A stretch of 64,000 bases of DNA from Mauremys mutica (GCF_020497125.1 NC_059082.1:20945965-21009964); one strand, 5' to 3'; counted from the first letter of the stretch, positions 22,464 through 35,164 are shown. Numbers and translations: made by a program. Notes: generated by a model not told the origin, from the sequence alone.

Positions 22464-25020
22464 TTTGTCTATTGTATAGTCTTTAAAGGATAGCTCCAGA
22501 AGCTATATAATGATTTTCTAGCACCTCAATTACTGTATTCCCCTCTATGATATCCATACTGGAGCTCTATGTTCAGTTTTCTGTCCCTGTTTAAATAGCT
22601 CAACTCCAGGCTGGGCCAAGGCCTTCTTGATTATCTGCAGGCTCCAGCCTGTCCTTTGAAGAGGTAGTAGTACACTCTTTCACAGTGACCAATCACAGAG
22701 CTTGAATGCTGAATCAAGAATCAAGAATATTTAAAGGAATAGTTACAGTAGCAAACAATTTATGATCATTCAATAGGCTGAAATTTGTTCACCAAAATAT
22801 TTGGCGAACAAATGCTAATAGCAAACAAATAAATGGATCTCACAATCTGTTCAACCAATTTGCAAATAGAAAAAAAACGCCTAAATTTTCTGAACAAATT
22901 GTTCCTGTGAAAAAGCTGGGAAAGTATTTGAAATAATTAACAATGGCCTACTTAGTTTTTTGTAACAGTGCACAGAAATGCCGTATAGATAAAGCTGTTG
23001 AACTCAAAGCTAATCTTTGCAATTGATAAGAGTATCACTACAGACCATGGACTAGTTAGTTACTTGCTTTTGAATTTATTGTACTAGCAATCAACTATCC
23101 ACAGGATTGTGTTTGTGTGTGTGTAGAGGGTGCTACTTTTGGACCAAAAAAAAAAAAAGACATAAAAATGAAGTTTAACAAATTAATATCCAGTTGCTAT
23201 AATGAGTTGCCATTGGTAAGGATAATAGCAATCAACCCAGCATGAGCATGGTACAGTAGTTCTAGGATGAAAATAGGCTGAAACCTGCAAATCAAGGATT
23301 AATACTGAGAGTCTTTTGCTTTTCCCAAGAGAACTGTAGCTGTATATCAGATCTTAAGGTCTTGCCCTCAGTTATTTTGCCTGAGAAATTATCCTTGGAT
23401 CATTGATTCTACTAATATATGGGTAGTAGATAATATCTGCTGCAGGATATAAGAACTGACTTAGCAGTTACAAGTAGGCACCTGTCATGCAAATAGTAGT
23501 AAAACAGAAATTCCTTAATGAGCAGCTCGTATTTGTGTTAAGCAGCAGAAATTGATCTTTTTCCTCAAAGATAGACTATTTATATTTCCTTTCTGAGGGA
23601 GAATTTAGAGATACCCCTTTCTTTTTGAAGAACAGCAGAGGTATGAGAATGATCTTAATCAGTTGATCAGTTTTCAAAATATGGATAAGAAAGCATGCCC
23701 ATAAAAGTTAGGTTTCTCCTTGACATCTTTTGAAATCTAGTGTAAGTTGTGTTAAAGCACACTCAGAAATTTAAAAAGTGCAAATCCTACCACTGGTTCA
23801 GCCTTGACTAGGGCTCCACTGTAGCAGAATGAATTAAGAATGATTGCATCATTTACATTCTAAGTTTAGTTTTCAAGTATAGTTGATTTTGCTTAAATGA
23901 GAATCCTGTAGCTATTTTGTAATTAGGACTAATAATTCTCTGCAGTTCATAATTGGTCCAAAACAGGTGTTTTTTCTTCTCTCTCCTCCCTCCCCCGCAA
24001 ATTAGATACATTTTCAGCCTGTGCTTAAAGTATGAGATTCTAAAGAATTCTGCTAAGCATAACACACAAAATGAGGATACAGTATTTATAACAATTTCAG
24101 CCTAAAACTCGCTCAACATGCTGACACGTTGAATTTGGGCTCCATTTAGGCCTAATTTTTAGATATATCCACAATTCCAAGTGAAACCAGCGAGAAATGG
24201 AGGTGCTCAGCACCTTTGAAAATCTTCTAACATGGTTTGATAACATTCGGTGAACCTCAGTAAAGACAATGCAGTGAATTCAAATAACCAGCAGAAATAA
24301 AGTAGGGGAACTGTATTGCTTTTCTGTGTAAATTGTGCCCGCTGTAGGTAGATAGATTTCTGACTATATTGTTGAGACCCACAGCTGAGAACATTCCCAG
24401 TATTATCCCTAAAGGTGGGGCTCCCTTTTACATTACCTAATTGCCAGGAATCACACAATACTTCAAGGGGTCTCCCCCTTAAAGTTTCTGTCTTCCCTCC
24501 ATTATTATAAATTTGTGTCTGTGCTTTGAAAGTGGTAGCGCCTGGCAATCATTTATCATATCTGATTGTTCTTCAATGATTTGAGCTCAGACAACTTACC
24601 TTATCATCAGTGCAGGCAATTTTTATGTAAAGTACTCGTATTGACTATAAGAGATCTGATGGCAGTTTTAAAACCTTTCTGCATTAATAGCCTTTCCGCT
24701 GCATTTAAGCATCCTGTCTCTTAGATGCTGTGACAAATGTGACACTGCTATTATATGTCCTAAGTACCCACTTGGAATGGTGACAACATCTATTCTTCAA
24801 AATGGTAATTGCCTAATGCAATCTATCATTCAAATTTATGTCCACCTAGGGAAAACTACACCTTTAAAATTACATGAGTATTTAGTTAGAAATACATAAT
24901 TAACCAGTTACCCTATTGGAATTACTTTAGGGGAGTTCCATACCACATGATGACTCTCAGATACAATACTTGGCATCCTGTTGTTGGAAAATTGGGGCAT
25001 CAATTTTTCACGGTCCTTAT
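22464..25020. other. AT-rich non-coding stretch
   Basis: I see no gene. Around 22780-22930 and 24085-24210 are fragments resembling AT-rich MITEs, without clear ends. A run of 13 A is near 23146. Confidence 0.45.
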
Positions 25021-25024
25021 CAGT

Positions 25025-25295
25025 TCTAGAAGGGAGACAGTATGGTTTAGTGGTTAGGATACTGGACTGAAACTCAGGAAACTGCAGTTCTTGTGGTGAC
25101 TCTGCTGCTAACCTGCTGTGTGACCTTAGATCAGTCACTTCATTGCCCTGTGCCTCAGTTTCCCCTCCCACCCTTCATTTGGCTTGTTTATTTAGACTGA
25201 AAGCTATTTGGGGCAAGATTTTCTGTGTATCAAATAAGGCCCTATTCTTAGTTGGGGCCCATAGGGCTACCATTGCATAAAAAAAATAAAATCAT
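25025..25295 (+). mobile_element. MIR-like (CORE) SINE
   Basis: The tRNA-like head TATGGTTTAGTGGTTAGGAT is followed by the MIR core TGCTGTGTGACCTTAGATCA and GTGCCTCAGTTTCCCC. A LINE-like 3' part follows with AGCTATTTGGGGCAAGATTT and a terminal A-rich tail. It was transcribed by RNA polymerase III and copied by a LINE enzyme; now diverged. Confidence 0.8.
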
Positions 25296-25878
25296 TCATT
25301 CACTCCATTGGATGCTGAAGGCACTTGGCATCTCAGAGGAGCTAGCTGAATCCTCACACAATTGGGCCATTGAAGCTCAACTGTAAAATTACAAGTCATT
25401 TGAATAGGTAAAGATTAATGAAAACAGAAGAAAATTGCCACAGCAAGCAAGCTGTCCTTATTTCCCCCTTGCAAAGCAGCCACTAGACTCAGTAGTTTTC
25501 ATCTACCCATCAATTACAACTTAACACCTCAAAACTCAAAATAAAAAGAATCATCATCAGAATAGTTACATTATAGACAGTCACTAGGGCTAATTACATT
25601 TTGTTAATTGAACTCTTTCAACAGAAAATTGTGTTTGACCACATGAGAATTTTTGCAGAAGGTATCAGCTCTCTTGGAATTTTTATATTTTTTGTTTGAA
25701 AAAAAAAAAACCCAACAAAAACCACCTCGAAACTTTCCAGTTTTTGCAGTTTTAAATCTGAGAGTATTTAAGTGTTTGGCAGGTTTGGGGAAAAAACATT
25801 TCAGTCTTCTCTTTTCAACAAAAAGGTCAACATTTTCTGTAGAATTTTTTTTCCCCAGACAGTTCTAGCAGTCAAACA

Positions 25879-25942
25879 GGGCCTCATCCAAAGTCCATTA
25901 TAATCAATGGAAAGGCTCCCACTGGCTTTGGATAAGGCCTAC
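25879..25942. repeat. Small palindromic repeat
   Basis: GGGCCTCATCCAAAGTCCAT...AATCAATGG...GGCTTTGGATAAGGCC forms an imperfect hairpin. It is one of several short palindromes in the window built around TCAATGG and GGCC-GATCC ends, probably tiny MITEs. Confidence 0.55.
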
Positions 25943-26204
25943 AGCCAGTACATAGCCAATAATAGTGACTAAATGTATGTCTAGCCTTTAAAGATAAAAA
26001 AAGTGACTTTGAATAATCTCCTTCCTCCCATTTTTTATGTACCATACTAATTGTGGGCCACATTATGGACATTCCAGTGCAAATGGTCCTCAGGGTTTAG
26101 CTCTGAAAGGTGCAGAGCACCTCAGTTTATATGGAAGTCAACAGAAGCTGAAAGCAGTCAGCACTATTCAGGAGATTCTCAGTACCTTGCTGTATCAGGC
26201 CCTA

Positions 26205-26880
26205 GATGAGAGAGCAGAGGTGGATTTACCATGAAACAAACAGTGCGGCCCCCAAAATGCGGGACAAATCTCATCTGCCAACCTGCCCCCGAGTTCTGGT
26301 AGGCAGTGCAGCAGGGCTCAGGCAGGCAGGCTGCCTGCACTCTGTGGCCAGTGGCCCCATGCCACTCCCAGAAGCATCCGGCTGCTGGCACGTCTCTGCA
26401 TGCCCCTGGCAGGGGGAGGTGGATCTGCGCACTGCCCCCACACCAAGCAGCGCATGAAGACCCACTGCCCCTTTCTTCCAAGGGGCATGCAGAGATGTGC
26501 CAGCAGCAGGGCTTAAGCAGCTCCCTGACTGCGCTGTCTCCCTGCCATGCCACTCCTGGAAGTGGCCAGCGTGTTCCTGCGGCCCCCATGCATTGCCCCC
26601 GCCCTGAGTGCTGACTCTGCAGCTCCCATTGGCCGAGAACTGCGCCCAGTGGGAGCTGTGGGGGCGGCACCGGCAGGCAGCAGTGCACAGAGACCCCTCT
26701 GGCTCTCCCCACTACCTAGGAGATACTGCTAGAGGCGTGTGCTGGTCGCTTTAAGAGCCACGCCACCCCAGGTTAGTCCCGCCTCCCTGACCCCTCCCAT
26801 ACCCCCAACCCCCTGCCCCAGCCCAGAGCCCGCACCTCCTCCTGCACCCCAACCCACTGCCCCAATCAAAGTTCCTCACT
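26205..26880. repeat. GC-rich interspersed repeat
   Basis: A GC-rich block with sharp edges. It contains the palindrome GCAGCTCCCATTGG / CCAGTGGGAGCTG at about 26618-26660 and ends in a C-rich run of CCCCAACCCCCTGCCCC type. Open frames on both strands reflect composition. It looks like a dispersed repeat rather than a CpG-island promoter, but I cannot name its class. Confidence 0.45.
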
Positions 26881-29210
26881 ATATTTTCATTTACTTCCTA
26901 TTACTTATAATATAGGAGGAGGATGAAGAAAAAAAAGAATGAAAAGTTGGGGGGTGGAGGGAGAGATAAAAGAATGTTCTTTTTCTTGGCTGGGTCCTGA
27001 AATGAATCTGCATACAGGGCCCCACTATCTCTAAATCCCCTCCCCTCTCATCCATAATGGCTCTCCCCTCTCATCCATAATTTTGCTTGCACTGCTGGAA
27101 GTAGTAGAAACTACTGAGGTTTTTCTGGGCAATCCATAGCGTTGTGCCTTCTGAACCCAAGCAGGGCCGCTCTTGGGAGATTATGCCTACAGCTGTACAA
27201 TAATATCCTGCTTTTCAGTATGTTTCTTCAGTCAACGCTGTTTGGTCAGTATACCTAGTCCACATCCCCAGCATCCCACTCCCTCAGCAGGAGGTATAAT
27301 TGTGCTCCATATGCTATACAATGATCATTTATTCTAGCCTTAAATATTCCAGGAGGAACTGCTGTTATAGAGAATGTAAAAAGTATATGCCATAGCCAAT
27401 AAAGATTTTTTTTTAAAAAGAGAAAGTCACCTCTATTCTACAGTGCCTTTACAATTCTTTCTATTGTTTTAGCAACAAGTTTTTTCTTCTTGAAATTGAA
27501 ACGACTGCATTAAATGACAATTATTTAACATGTAACTAAAGAGGACGTTAAGAATGATATATTCATCTGAATTCATAAATGTGCAAGGGCTTATTTAAAA
27601 CCTCCTCAAGGCAGATTCATGACTATGCATTTTATTAGCATAAATGACACGATACTGGGCACCCTAATGCACCTGATGAAGCACTGAAAGAAAGATCGAA
27701 AGGCAAAACCCATCATCTAACACAGAGGAGAAGGTCTGAAATTTGTAAATGTCATTGTAATAAACTAAAATAAATATACTGAAGGCTCAATCTTGCAAAG
27801 TGCTGGATTGAGCCCTAGAAGCATTACACAAGTTTAGCTGATCTTCCTCTGCATTGAGCATAGTAGATTTGTTACAATCCTATCCATATGATGGAAGGAT
27901 ATAGGTCTAAGATTGCTAAAGATGTTGGGGCAGAACCTCAGCTGGTGCAAATTGTCATAGCTCCCTTTACGTCAATGGTCCTATGATAATTTACACCATT
28001 TGGAGGATCGGTCTAACTATATTCAAAGTTGACTTTAGAATGTCTGGCGATGTATTGCTGCAGCTCCCTCTGGTCAGCATTCACAAGTCCATCAGATGTC
28101 TTACTTAAGGTTCCTACCATCGCACAAGTTAATTCTTGCACATGTTCTTTGCCAACTAATGCAGCCTATGTTCCTTGACATTTTTAGAATGACTTATCAG
28201 TTTCTATTGGATCATTATATATGTTTCGTTGTAGGATTTTTTTAAAACATAGTTGGGATGAAATCCATCCCTGTTGGTCTATTCAACTTAATGGAGCAAC
28301 ACTAGGAACGCATTTATCTTGACACCTCATATGGGAAAGAATCAGAGCAGTAAAAATGGTGTCTGTGGCACAGGTCACTTACATATCTGCTGGCTGCTCT
28401 CACAACCATAAATCATTCCTTGAAACACTGCACAAAGTGATTGTAACATATTTATGGGGGGTCAGGGGGAAAGGAGAGGCAAGTTTCTTCTTTGACATTT
28501 TGTGCCCCACTGGGAATGGGAAGAACGAACATTCCAAGGTTTGAAAAATGGTCCACAAGCCTTCAAGTACAGTACAAATGATTCCACTGACATCTGCAGA
28601 GGCAGAAATAGAGGACATTCCATGAGAGGTGCTAGGGCAGCATATGTCAAGCTCTGAATTCTGTGGAGCACATGCACATAAAGACCCTAAGCATTCCTGC
28701 CCAGTAATGAAGCACACATGGATGATAGGAACAAACACACACTCATCACTTAGAAAACATATCAAAACAACTCAACACATGAGATGGCAAGGAGATATTT
28801 CAGCGGTAAGAGACGAATTTAAGGCCGTTTGTACATAATGATGAAACAGTAATGTCACTTGAACAGTGATTATATTTGGCAGGACTTCACCACAGTGTCC
28901 TATGACCCTCAGAATTCAAACCACACAATGGGACAAATAATGAAGGCATTACTAATTTCATACACAGGCAAATGTCTAATGACTTCAGTGAGAGTTTTGA
29001 CTGAGTGAGGGCTTCAGGATTTGTCCTTACAATAATTGATTATATAAACAAAGTGATATGAGGAATATTAATACACAGTGAACTGTCTCCGTGAATTTTC
29101 TTAGAAAGATTTCTTTGGTGGGTCTTATGCAACTAAAAGTACAACCAAAGAGAAGGACTGATGTAATTTTTATGAAAAGAACTTTTGAAAATGGGAATAA
29201 GAATCTTAAA
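26881..29210. other. Non-coding stretch with small repeats
   Basis: I see no gene. An 18-bp unit TCCCCTCTCATCCATAAT is repeated in tandem at 27041 and 27064. Short palindromic fragments of the TCAATGG type occur near 27785-27840, 27930-28010 and 28975-29030. Confidence 0.45.
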
Positions 29211-29214
29211 CCAC

Positions 29215-29400
29215 TTAGGGCCAGATTTTTAAAAGGTATTTAGGGCCCTAAAGATCCAGATAGGTGCTTAGTAGGATTTTCAAGAATGCTTAGGTCCCAA
29301 TATCCCATTGAAAGTCAAGGGGACTTGGGCTCCAAAATGTCTAAATTTGTTTTGAAAATGAGACAATTTCTGATGTCACTTAGATGCTTTTGAAAATTTT
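29215..29400. repeat. Palindromic MITE-like repeat
   Basis: AGGGCCAGATTTTTAAAAGG...CCATTGAAAGTCAAGGGGAC...TTTTGAAAATTTTAC forms a long imperfect palindrome centred on CCATTGAAAGTCAAGG. It abuts the hAT-type MITE that follows. Confidence 0.5.
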
Positions 29401-29417
29401 ACTCTCGGACTCACTAG

Positions 29418-29734
29418 TAGAGCTGATTGGAACATTTTTGACAAAATATGCTTCTGTTGAAATATGCTGTCTTGTGGAAGCTACAACATTTCACAGAATT
29501 ATCCTGATTTCATCAAAGTTTGGGGGGATATTTTCTGAGGTCCAAGGCTCTCTGGCCATTTGAGTTGAATTAAAACCCATGACCTTTTGGATCAAAAAAT
29601 GGATGTTTTGATACAATTTTGTTTCAGAAAAATGTTTGAAAGGCTCTGCTTTTGTTTCAATGCCAAATGAAAACCAATTTCAAACCCTCAAAAGTTGTTG
29701 TAAGAATGGAATTGTCATCCTCCAGCCAGCTCTA
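29418..29734. mobile_element. hAT-type MITE, 317 bp
   Basis: Ends are TAGAGCTGATTGGA on the left and the complement of TAGAGCTGGCTGGA on the right. The flanks CTCACTAG (29410-29417) and TTCACTAG (29735-29742) match at 7 of 8 bases, the 8-bp duplication typical of hAT transposons. The interior is AT-rich and non-coding, so it needed a transposase from elsewhere. Confidence 0.8.
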
Positions 29735-29742
29735 TTCACTAG

Positions 29743-30835
29743 TACTACCAACCTTTTCCTGGAAAGAGAGGTAAATAAGAAGTATAAAGGAGTCCATGAG
29801 GGAGATTTTGTTGGTTATCAGAAGGAAAACATATTTTTGTTTTTAAAGATCTAGGACGCGCAGGAATTATCTTTAGGGTTTGTGTGTAATGTGCCTACAG
29901 TTTAAGACGGTGTACTAAGATTTATGTAAATAAAAAATTAAGGTGAACTTTAAGGACATCAGTATGTATAGACCACAAATCCTTCATGCAAAGCATAAGG
30001 CACCAGGTTTTGTATAGAACTTACAAGTCCTGTCCTCTCCTTCCAACCTGTGACCAGGAAGAAAACAACCACGTAGCTGCTCCATGGCTTCTACATACAA
30101 GTTCACAGCCCCGCAGACTACAGTCTTGCTCCTACTTCAACACTGGCCCAACCAGCCTCACCAAAGTGGCTGCACTGCTGTGAAGAAAGCCACTTAACTG
30201 CAGTGGTTTGCAGCTTAGAGGGTTTACAGTCTGCATGGCCTCTGTAGTTTCTCTTTCCCCATGCAGCAGAACCACAGCTCTGCTGTTCCACTGTTTTCAA
30301 TCAGTGCAAGAGAAAGTGAGGTGTAAGGGGTCAGAATTCATATTAGGAACACTGAACTTTGAAACAGATCACCAGGGTGCTAGGTCCCTTAGGTGTTGGA
30401 AGCAGGAGTGTCATTTCACAATACATATATGAGAGAGAGAGCGCGAGTGCGCAAGCACGAGCTCATAGCATACAGCAAATTCTTGACCTTTTTCTGCTTT
30501 TCTCCTGTAAACTATGAAAACACCTACTGCTCTACAATAGTCCTGTTCTCTATAGAAAGTAATTATGCAAATAATGCAGCCTTTATTAGATTTGTCTGAG
30601 TGGCTGTGTGTGCCAGAGACTTCAAAGCCTTGGCAAAAGATTCCATTCTAATACATTGGTACTTCAATTAATAGAAAAATTGGCCCACTCTCTTGGAACA
30701 CATTTGGTCACTTTTAATAATGGCATCGTTTTCCCAAGAGTATACTAGGATTTTTCTTTTTAAATAATACTCTGATTAGCAAATGCAAAATCACAAGCAA
30801 GGACACACAGTTTGGTTTCAAAGGGTGTCATCTGT
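29743..30835. other. Non-coding stretch
   Basis: I see no gene. A short GA-rich and GC-alternating patch lies at about 30430-30465. Nothing else recognised. Confidence 0.45.
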
Positions 30836-31050
30836 AGTATCTTACTGTGTGCAGATAAACCCTTCATTATGAACAGGAACTGTGTACAGAAATGAGGAAT
30901 CCAAACTTCCTAATACTCTGTGTAGCTGCAGTCTGCAACTGACCTTCTGCAGGCTTCTTCATTTCTGCCCCAGCAGCAAGTGTCATGGGCTACCAAAGAC
31001 TACATAAAGAGTGTACAGGAAGTTTGGTATCTCTGCACTTCCTGGATGAC
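30836..31050 (-). repeat. Putative 3' LTR of the Gypsy element
   Basis: Shares with 34117-34335 the blocks AGTATCTTACTG, TTATGAACAGGA, CTGTGTAGCTGCAG, CAAAGACTA and GTATCTCTGCACTTCCTGG in the same order. Divergence is high, so the insertion is old. Confidence 0.65.
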
Positions 31051-31616
31051 TTAGCCTATAGCACATTTTCCATTTTTTTAAGATCTCTTTACTGAACTAA
31101 AACACTATTAAACAAACTATACCAGACACAATTAACTTAACATCCCTTCAAGTTACCTAAACACAACATATTTCGATCAGCCTATTCAGCAATCTTCCTG
31201 ATCTGCTGTATTGCAAACCCTCAAGGCAAATCCTTGTCTGCAACAGACCGTTCAGTCTCATGATCAATAACAGGGTCAGACTGTGACTTGTTTCACCTTG
31301 TGTGTCTACTCTCATTTCATTTGTCTCAGCCAATTGGTCAGGTATCTTGAGCAGATGCTTACTGTTCTTTTGTAAGATTTTGCCTTCATCTGTGAATGCT
31401 GAGTATGAGTGAGGTGACTTCTCTGATCACTGTAGCTTTCCCTGGGCAGTGCCCATCCTGCCATATTCTTCATTTTTTCATATTTTTGCCTTATTCATAT
31501 TTTTTTAAAACTGCGGAAGAGGTCTTGCTCCTTCAGTGTAATATTTTGACTGACTGCTTTCCTAGACTTTTCCTCACTATTACAGACTCCTTAGTCATCC
31601 TGTTGTTGTCAAGTAT

Positions 31617-32150
31617 TTATAGGTATTTCTTGTAGAGGAATTCAACAGGTGATATTCCACATTGCAGCAGTGTAGCTCTGTAACTGAGTAATGCTAAATA
31701 TGGATCTTCTCTTGCATCCAGGGCTTTTTTGAGCAAATTCTTCTCCATAGGTATTCCACATGCAACAAATTCATTCATTTGAGGATATTTGAGACTGGAT
31801 GTCTCATGGTGAAAATTATACATTTTAGAAAAAGTCCAGGAATTCCTTATTCTTGAACTATGGTCCCTTGTCAGTTATTACTGTTGGAATTCATGACATG
31901 CAAATACAGATTTAATGTACCTGCCAACTGTTGCTGCTTCAGTATCTTCAAGTGTGACTGCTTCTGGGAGAGGGGTGAAGTAGACCATTGTAACCAGGTG
32001 ATGACATCTTCCCAGGCTGAATGTGTCATTTCTAATTCTGTCTCATGGAACTGCACAGTATCATTGGTTCTTTCTGCTGGGAGTTGCTGTACTTCTGATG
32101 TGTTCTCACCATTTCTTCGCTGTCACTGTTCATCTGTGGCCAAAATACAA
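31617..32150 (-). pseudogene. Gypsy integrase remnant
   Basis: The minus strand reads FHHETSSLKYPQMNEF, matching the integrase segment xHxTSSPxYPQSNGxVE, then KNLLKKALDAREDPYLALLS, matching the region after the catalytic Glu. Further upstream a broken frame gives QQKEPMI. In the conserved NGxxE stretch the Glu is replaced. Integrase joined the element's DNA to the host chromosome; this copy is split by frameshifts. Confidence 0.75.
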
Positions 32151-32750
32151 CTTTGAGCACTCCTTTTTGATTTGGTCATTCCCAGGTGCCCTTTGTATAT
32201 TCATTCCAATATTTCCTCTCATCACTGTGGTAATCACAGTCTTTGTCTCCTTGAAGAGCATGCTTGAGATCACTGAGAGCTCATTTTTATAGTGGGACTA
32301 AGAAGGTTGGAAATGTTGATTTTTTTCCTCCTCCTTTACTCATTGCTTGAAGAATTCCATCTTTAGCTGTTTCTGCTTCCATTTATCCCATATATCTGGA
32401 GATACATGTGAACATAAAAGTGTCATGTGCTGTATGTTTACTGCTTGTTCCAGACCACCAGGCTGAATACTGTCAGATGGAACATATGCTCTTGGGAATG
32501 TGTCTGCTATGTGGTGTCCCAACTGGAACTCTCGGGTTCACAACATACTTCTGTATTTTCAAAAGTAGTCACTGCATTCCTTTGTGTGTCCTGCAGTCAG
32601 TAGTTTGTAATCTATTTTGAAGCTATGACCATATAGAAAGTCATGAAATATTTACATCTGGTGTATGTAATGTATGTTTCTTATTCAGTTCATAGTTACA
32701 ATTTCTCTGCATCTATTATAGCCCTAGATTTATGTGAGGCCGGCAACCAA

Positions 32751-33005
32751 TCAGCTCCATGACACTAATAGTATTGCTCCCAACCCTCCTTTCGAGATGT
32801 CTGTGGAGAGTTTGGTGTTTAAGAGGTCAAAAAATTGCAGCACTGGAGCGGATGTCAGAATGTGCTTTAAATCATTGAACTCCTTTTCATGTTCTGGAAT
32901 CCATGCCCAATTGGTGACCTTGTGGAGGAGATGTCTTAGGTGAGTTGCATGAGCGGTATAGTTAAGTATGAATTTGCTGATATAATTCAACTGCCTACCA
33001 GCCTT
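32751..33005 (-). pseudogene. Gypsy reverse transcriptase thumb and RNase H remnant
   Basis: The frame reads NYISKFILNYTAHATHLRHL, the block joining reverse transcriptase to RNase H, then WAWIPEHEKEFNDLKHIL and TSAPVLQFFD, then LSTDISKGGLGAILL, where the first RNase H Asp is kept. This is highly typical of Ty3/Gypsy pol. The frame ends at the edge of the nested CR1. Confidence 0.85.
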
Positions 33006-33040
33006 TGAATTCCTTTATCATCTTCAGGTCTTGGCATGTT

Positions 33041-33420
33041 CATAGAATCATAGAAATGTAGGGCTGGAAGATACCTCCAGAGGGCATCTAGTTCATCCCT
33101 CTGCACAGAGGCGGGACCAAGTGCACGTAGGCCTTATCAGATGTTTGTCTAACTTGTTCTTAAAAACCTTCAGTGACAGGGATTCTACAACCTCCTTTGG
33201 AAGTCTGTTCCAGTGTTTAACTATCCTTATAGTTCAGAAGCTTTTTCTAATATCCCTTGCTGTAGATTAAGCCAATTACTTCTTGTCCTACCTTCAATGG
33301 ACATGTAGAACAGTCAATCACCATCCTCTTTATAAGACCCCTTAACATATTAGAAGATTTATCAGGTTGCACCACTCTCAATCATCTTTTTTCAAAAATA
33401 AAGATGCCCAGTTGTGGGTT
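33041..33420 (-). mobile_element. CR1 LINE 3' fragment nested in Gypsy
   Basis: Starts CATAGAATCATAGAAATGTA (complement of the CR1 ATTCTATG tail) and continues with GGGCTGGAAGATACCTCCAG and CTTAAAAACCTTCAGTGACA. It interrupts Gypsy pol between the catalytic part of reverse transcriptase and the thumb, so it arrived later than the Gypsy element. Confidence 0.85.
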
Positions 33421-33559
33421 CGCTCTACTCCCTAGTATTCAGTATTGCCTGAATCTTTGATTCATCAGGCAAGATACCTTTTGAGGTCAGTCTCTCTCCC
33501 TCTCTCTCTCTCAAGTGTGTTATTTCCGTTGTTTGAAATTGACATTTGGCCTTATTCAG

Positions 33560-33900
33560 TTTAAGGTTATTAGCTCTCTCAACTTCCAGTATGCTCCTCA
33601 ATGGCAGTGCTGCCCCAAATTATGTCATCAGTGTACACTGTCATGCCTGCTCATCCCGCTAGCATCTGGATTACTGTACAGTGAAATACTTCTGGAGCCA
33701 AACATATTCCTAAATGCTGTCTTAGGAAGCAGTATCTGCCAAATGGTGCATTGAGGGTGCTGATCTTGTAGCTCCTAGTGTCTAAGGGGAACTGCCAAAA
33801 ATCAGCAAATTAGATGCATCAGCAGGAAGAATTTCATTCCTGCCATTTCAGGCAATAGTTCACTTCTTGTGGACAAGCGGGACTATTCGCTTTATGTTCC
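33560..33900 (-). pseudogene. Gypsy reverse transcriptase remnant
   Basis: The minus strand reads NAPFGRYCFLRQHLGICLAP (Gypsy consensus NTPFGRYRFxRLPFGIxSAP) and then YTDDIIWG, the catalytic (Y/V)xDD motif, intact at its two Asp. Frameshifts separate the pieces. The enzyme copied element RNA into DNA. Confidence 0.8.
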
Positions 33901-34116
33901 ATACACAGCTCCTTAGGGTCTATAACATTCATAGTGGCTTTTAGAGAGAGTTCAAATTGCTGTCTGAACCAATGCCAGGCATAGTTAGCATTTCCCATGA
34001 GTCTCAGGGCTGGTGGGAGGACTTACTTGCAGTGGCACAGGGTCTGTAGCAGCCATTTCAATGTTACCCTCCCACTGGGTCTCTCAGAACACTGTGCCTC
34101 CCATCCCAGTACCACA

Positions 34117-34335
34117 GAGTATCTTACTGATGACCACTGTCAAGATAAACCCTTTATTATGAACAGGAGCTATTTACAGAAAAGAGGCAACTAAACTTCC
34201 CACTGCTCTGTGTAGCTGCAGCTGGTGATGTCCCTGTCCTGGGCTTCTTTGTTTTGGCTCCAGAAGGAAGTATCACCGGCTACACCAAAGACTATATCTA
34301 GAGTATACAGGAAGTGTGGCATCTCTACACTTCCT
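34117..34335 (-). repeat. Putative 5' LTR of the Gypsy element
   Basis: Partner of the repeat at 30836-31050; the last shared block is CATCTCTACACTTCCTGGAG. Since the element reads leftward, this copy is its 5' LTR. Confidence 0.65.
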
Positions 34336-35160
34336 GGAGCACTTTATATCATATCATCCTTGGTATAATGGACTTAATCCCATGAGATGGGGAGCACCCT
34401 GTGTTTCCATTAGTGAATGGGGGTAGAGAGCAGCCATAACCTCACAAGGGTGGATTCACTGCTTCTAGGGTTACTGCTTAGCAGAAAACAGATAGGAAGA
34501 ATACTGGTCTTTAATCTTAAGAGTGAAGTGGAACTTAACTAGTTACGCCACTGCCCATTGTGGGTGGGAGGTGCTTGAGGATGGACTGGATGGATGGGCC
34601 TTCATCCCAGGGATAGCTCAGACTCTACAGGCATCTGTGTCATGGTTATAGGGCTAACTACTCCTCAGTCCCCTTTCTGGGCTCACTAAGCACATTTCCT
34701 TAGGTGTCAAATCTCATGACTTTACCTACCTCAGGGTGGAATTTCACAATTGTCCCACTCTGAGATCTGTCCCTGGGCTACAGTACCTTGTGTATCCACC
34801 CTGCTTACCCAGTGAGTCTGAGTTCTGGCACCTGCTGTTCTGTCCTTTGGGAGTCTGTGACCGGGGTATACAACGATTAGGTAGCTTCTTAAGCCAAAGT
34901 TTGTTCATTTAGCAGTAGGAGTAAAGCATAAGACAGAAAAGTTTTTAAAACAATGGTTTACATGTATATTTTACCTAAAGTCTTCCCATGGTAATTAAGC
35001 AAGCCTAACTTTTTCAGACTCCCTCAACAAATTCCTCTGTCTCAGTCTTGTTCCCCTGAACATCTACTGCCCATCTCTTGGGATGGCCTCCCTCTCTAAA
35101 CCTGGATCCTGTGCACAGCAAAGGGAAGCTCCTTGCACTGTCTCCTCCCCATGCATAGCC
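34336..35160. other. Unassigned stretch
   Basis: I see no gene. The text from 34600 to 35150 has balanced composition and reads like an old retroelement, but no terminal repeats or protein motifs were found. Confidence 0.35.
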
Positions 35161-35164
35161 ATTA

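Larger units (their letters stand above)
30836..34335 (-). mobile_element. Degraded Ty3/Gypsy retrotransposon
   Basis: Two diverged direct repeats of about 215 bp bracket a 3.1-kb interior. On the minus strand the interior encodes, in order, reverse transcriptase, RNase H and integrase remnants, the order of Ty3/Gypsy elements. Many stops and a CR1 inserted between reverse transcriptase and RNase H make it inactive. Gag and protease were not recognised, so the 5' part seems deleted. Exact LTR ends and a target duplication could not be fixed. Confidence 0.8.

Noticed and set aside
26179..26732. 177-codon antisense frame and overlapping plus-strand frames
   Set aside because: GC-rich interspersed repeat; frames on both strands are artefacts of composition.
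34336..35160. Second LTR retrotransposon next to the Gypsy element
   Set aside because: Texture is suggestive but no terminal repeats, duplications or protein motifs could be found.
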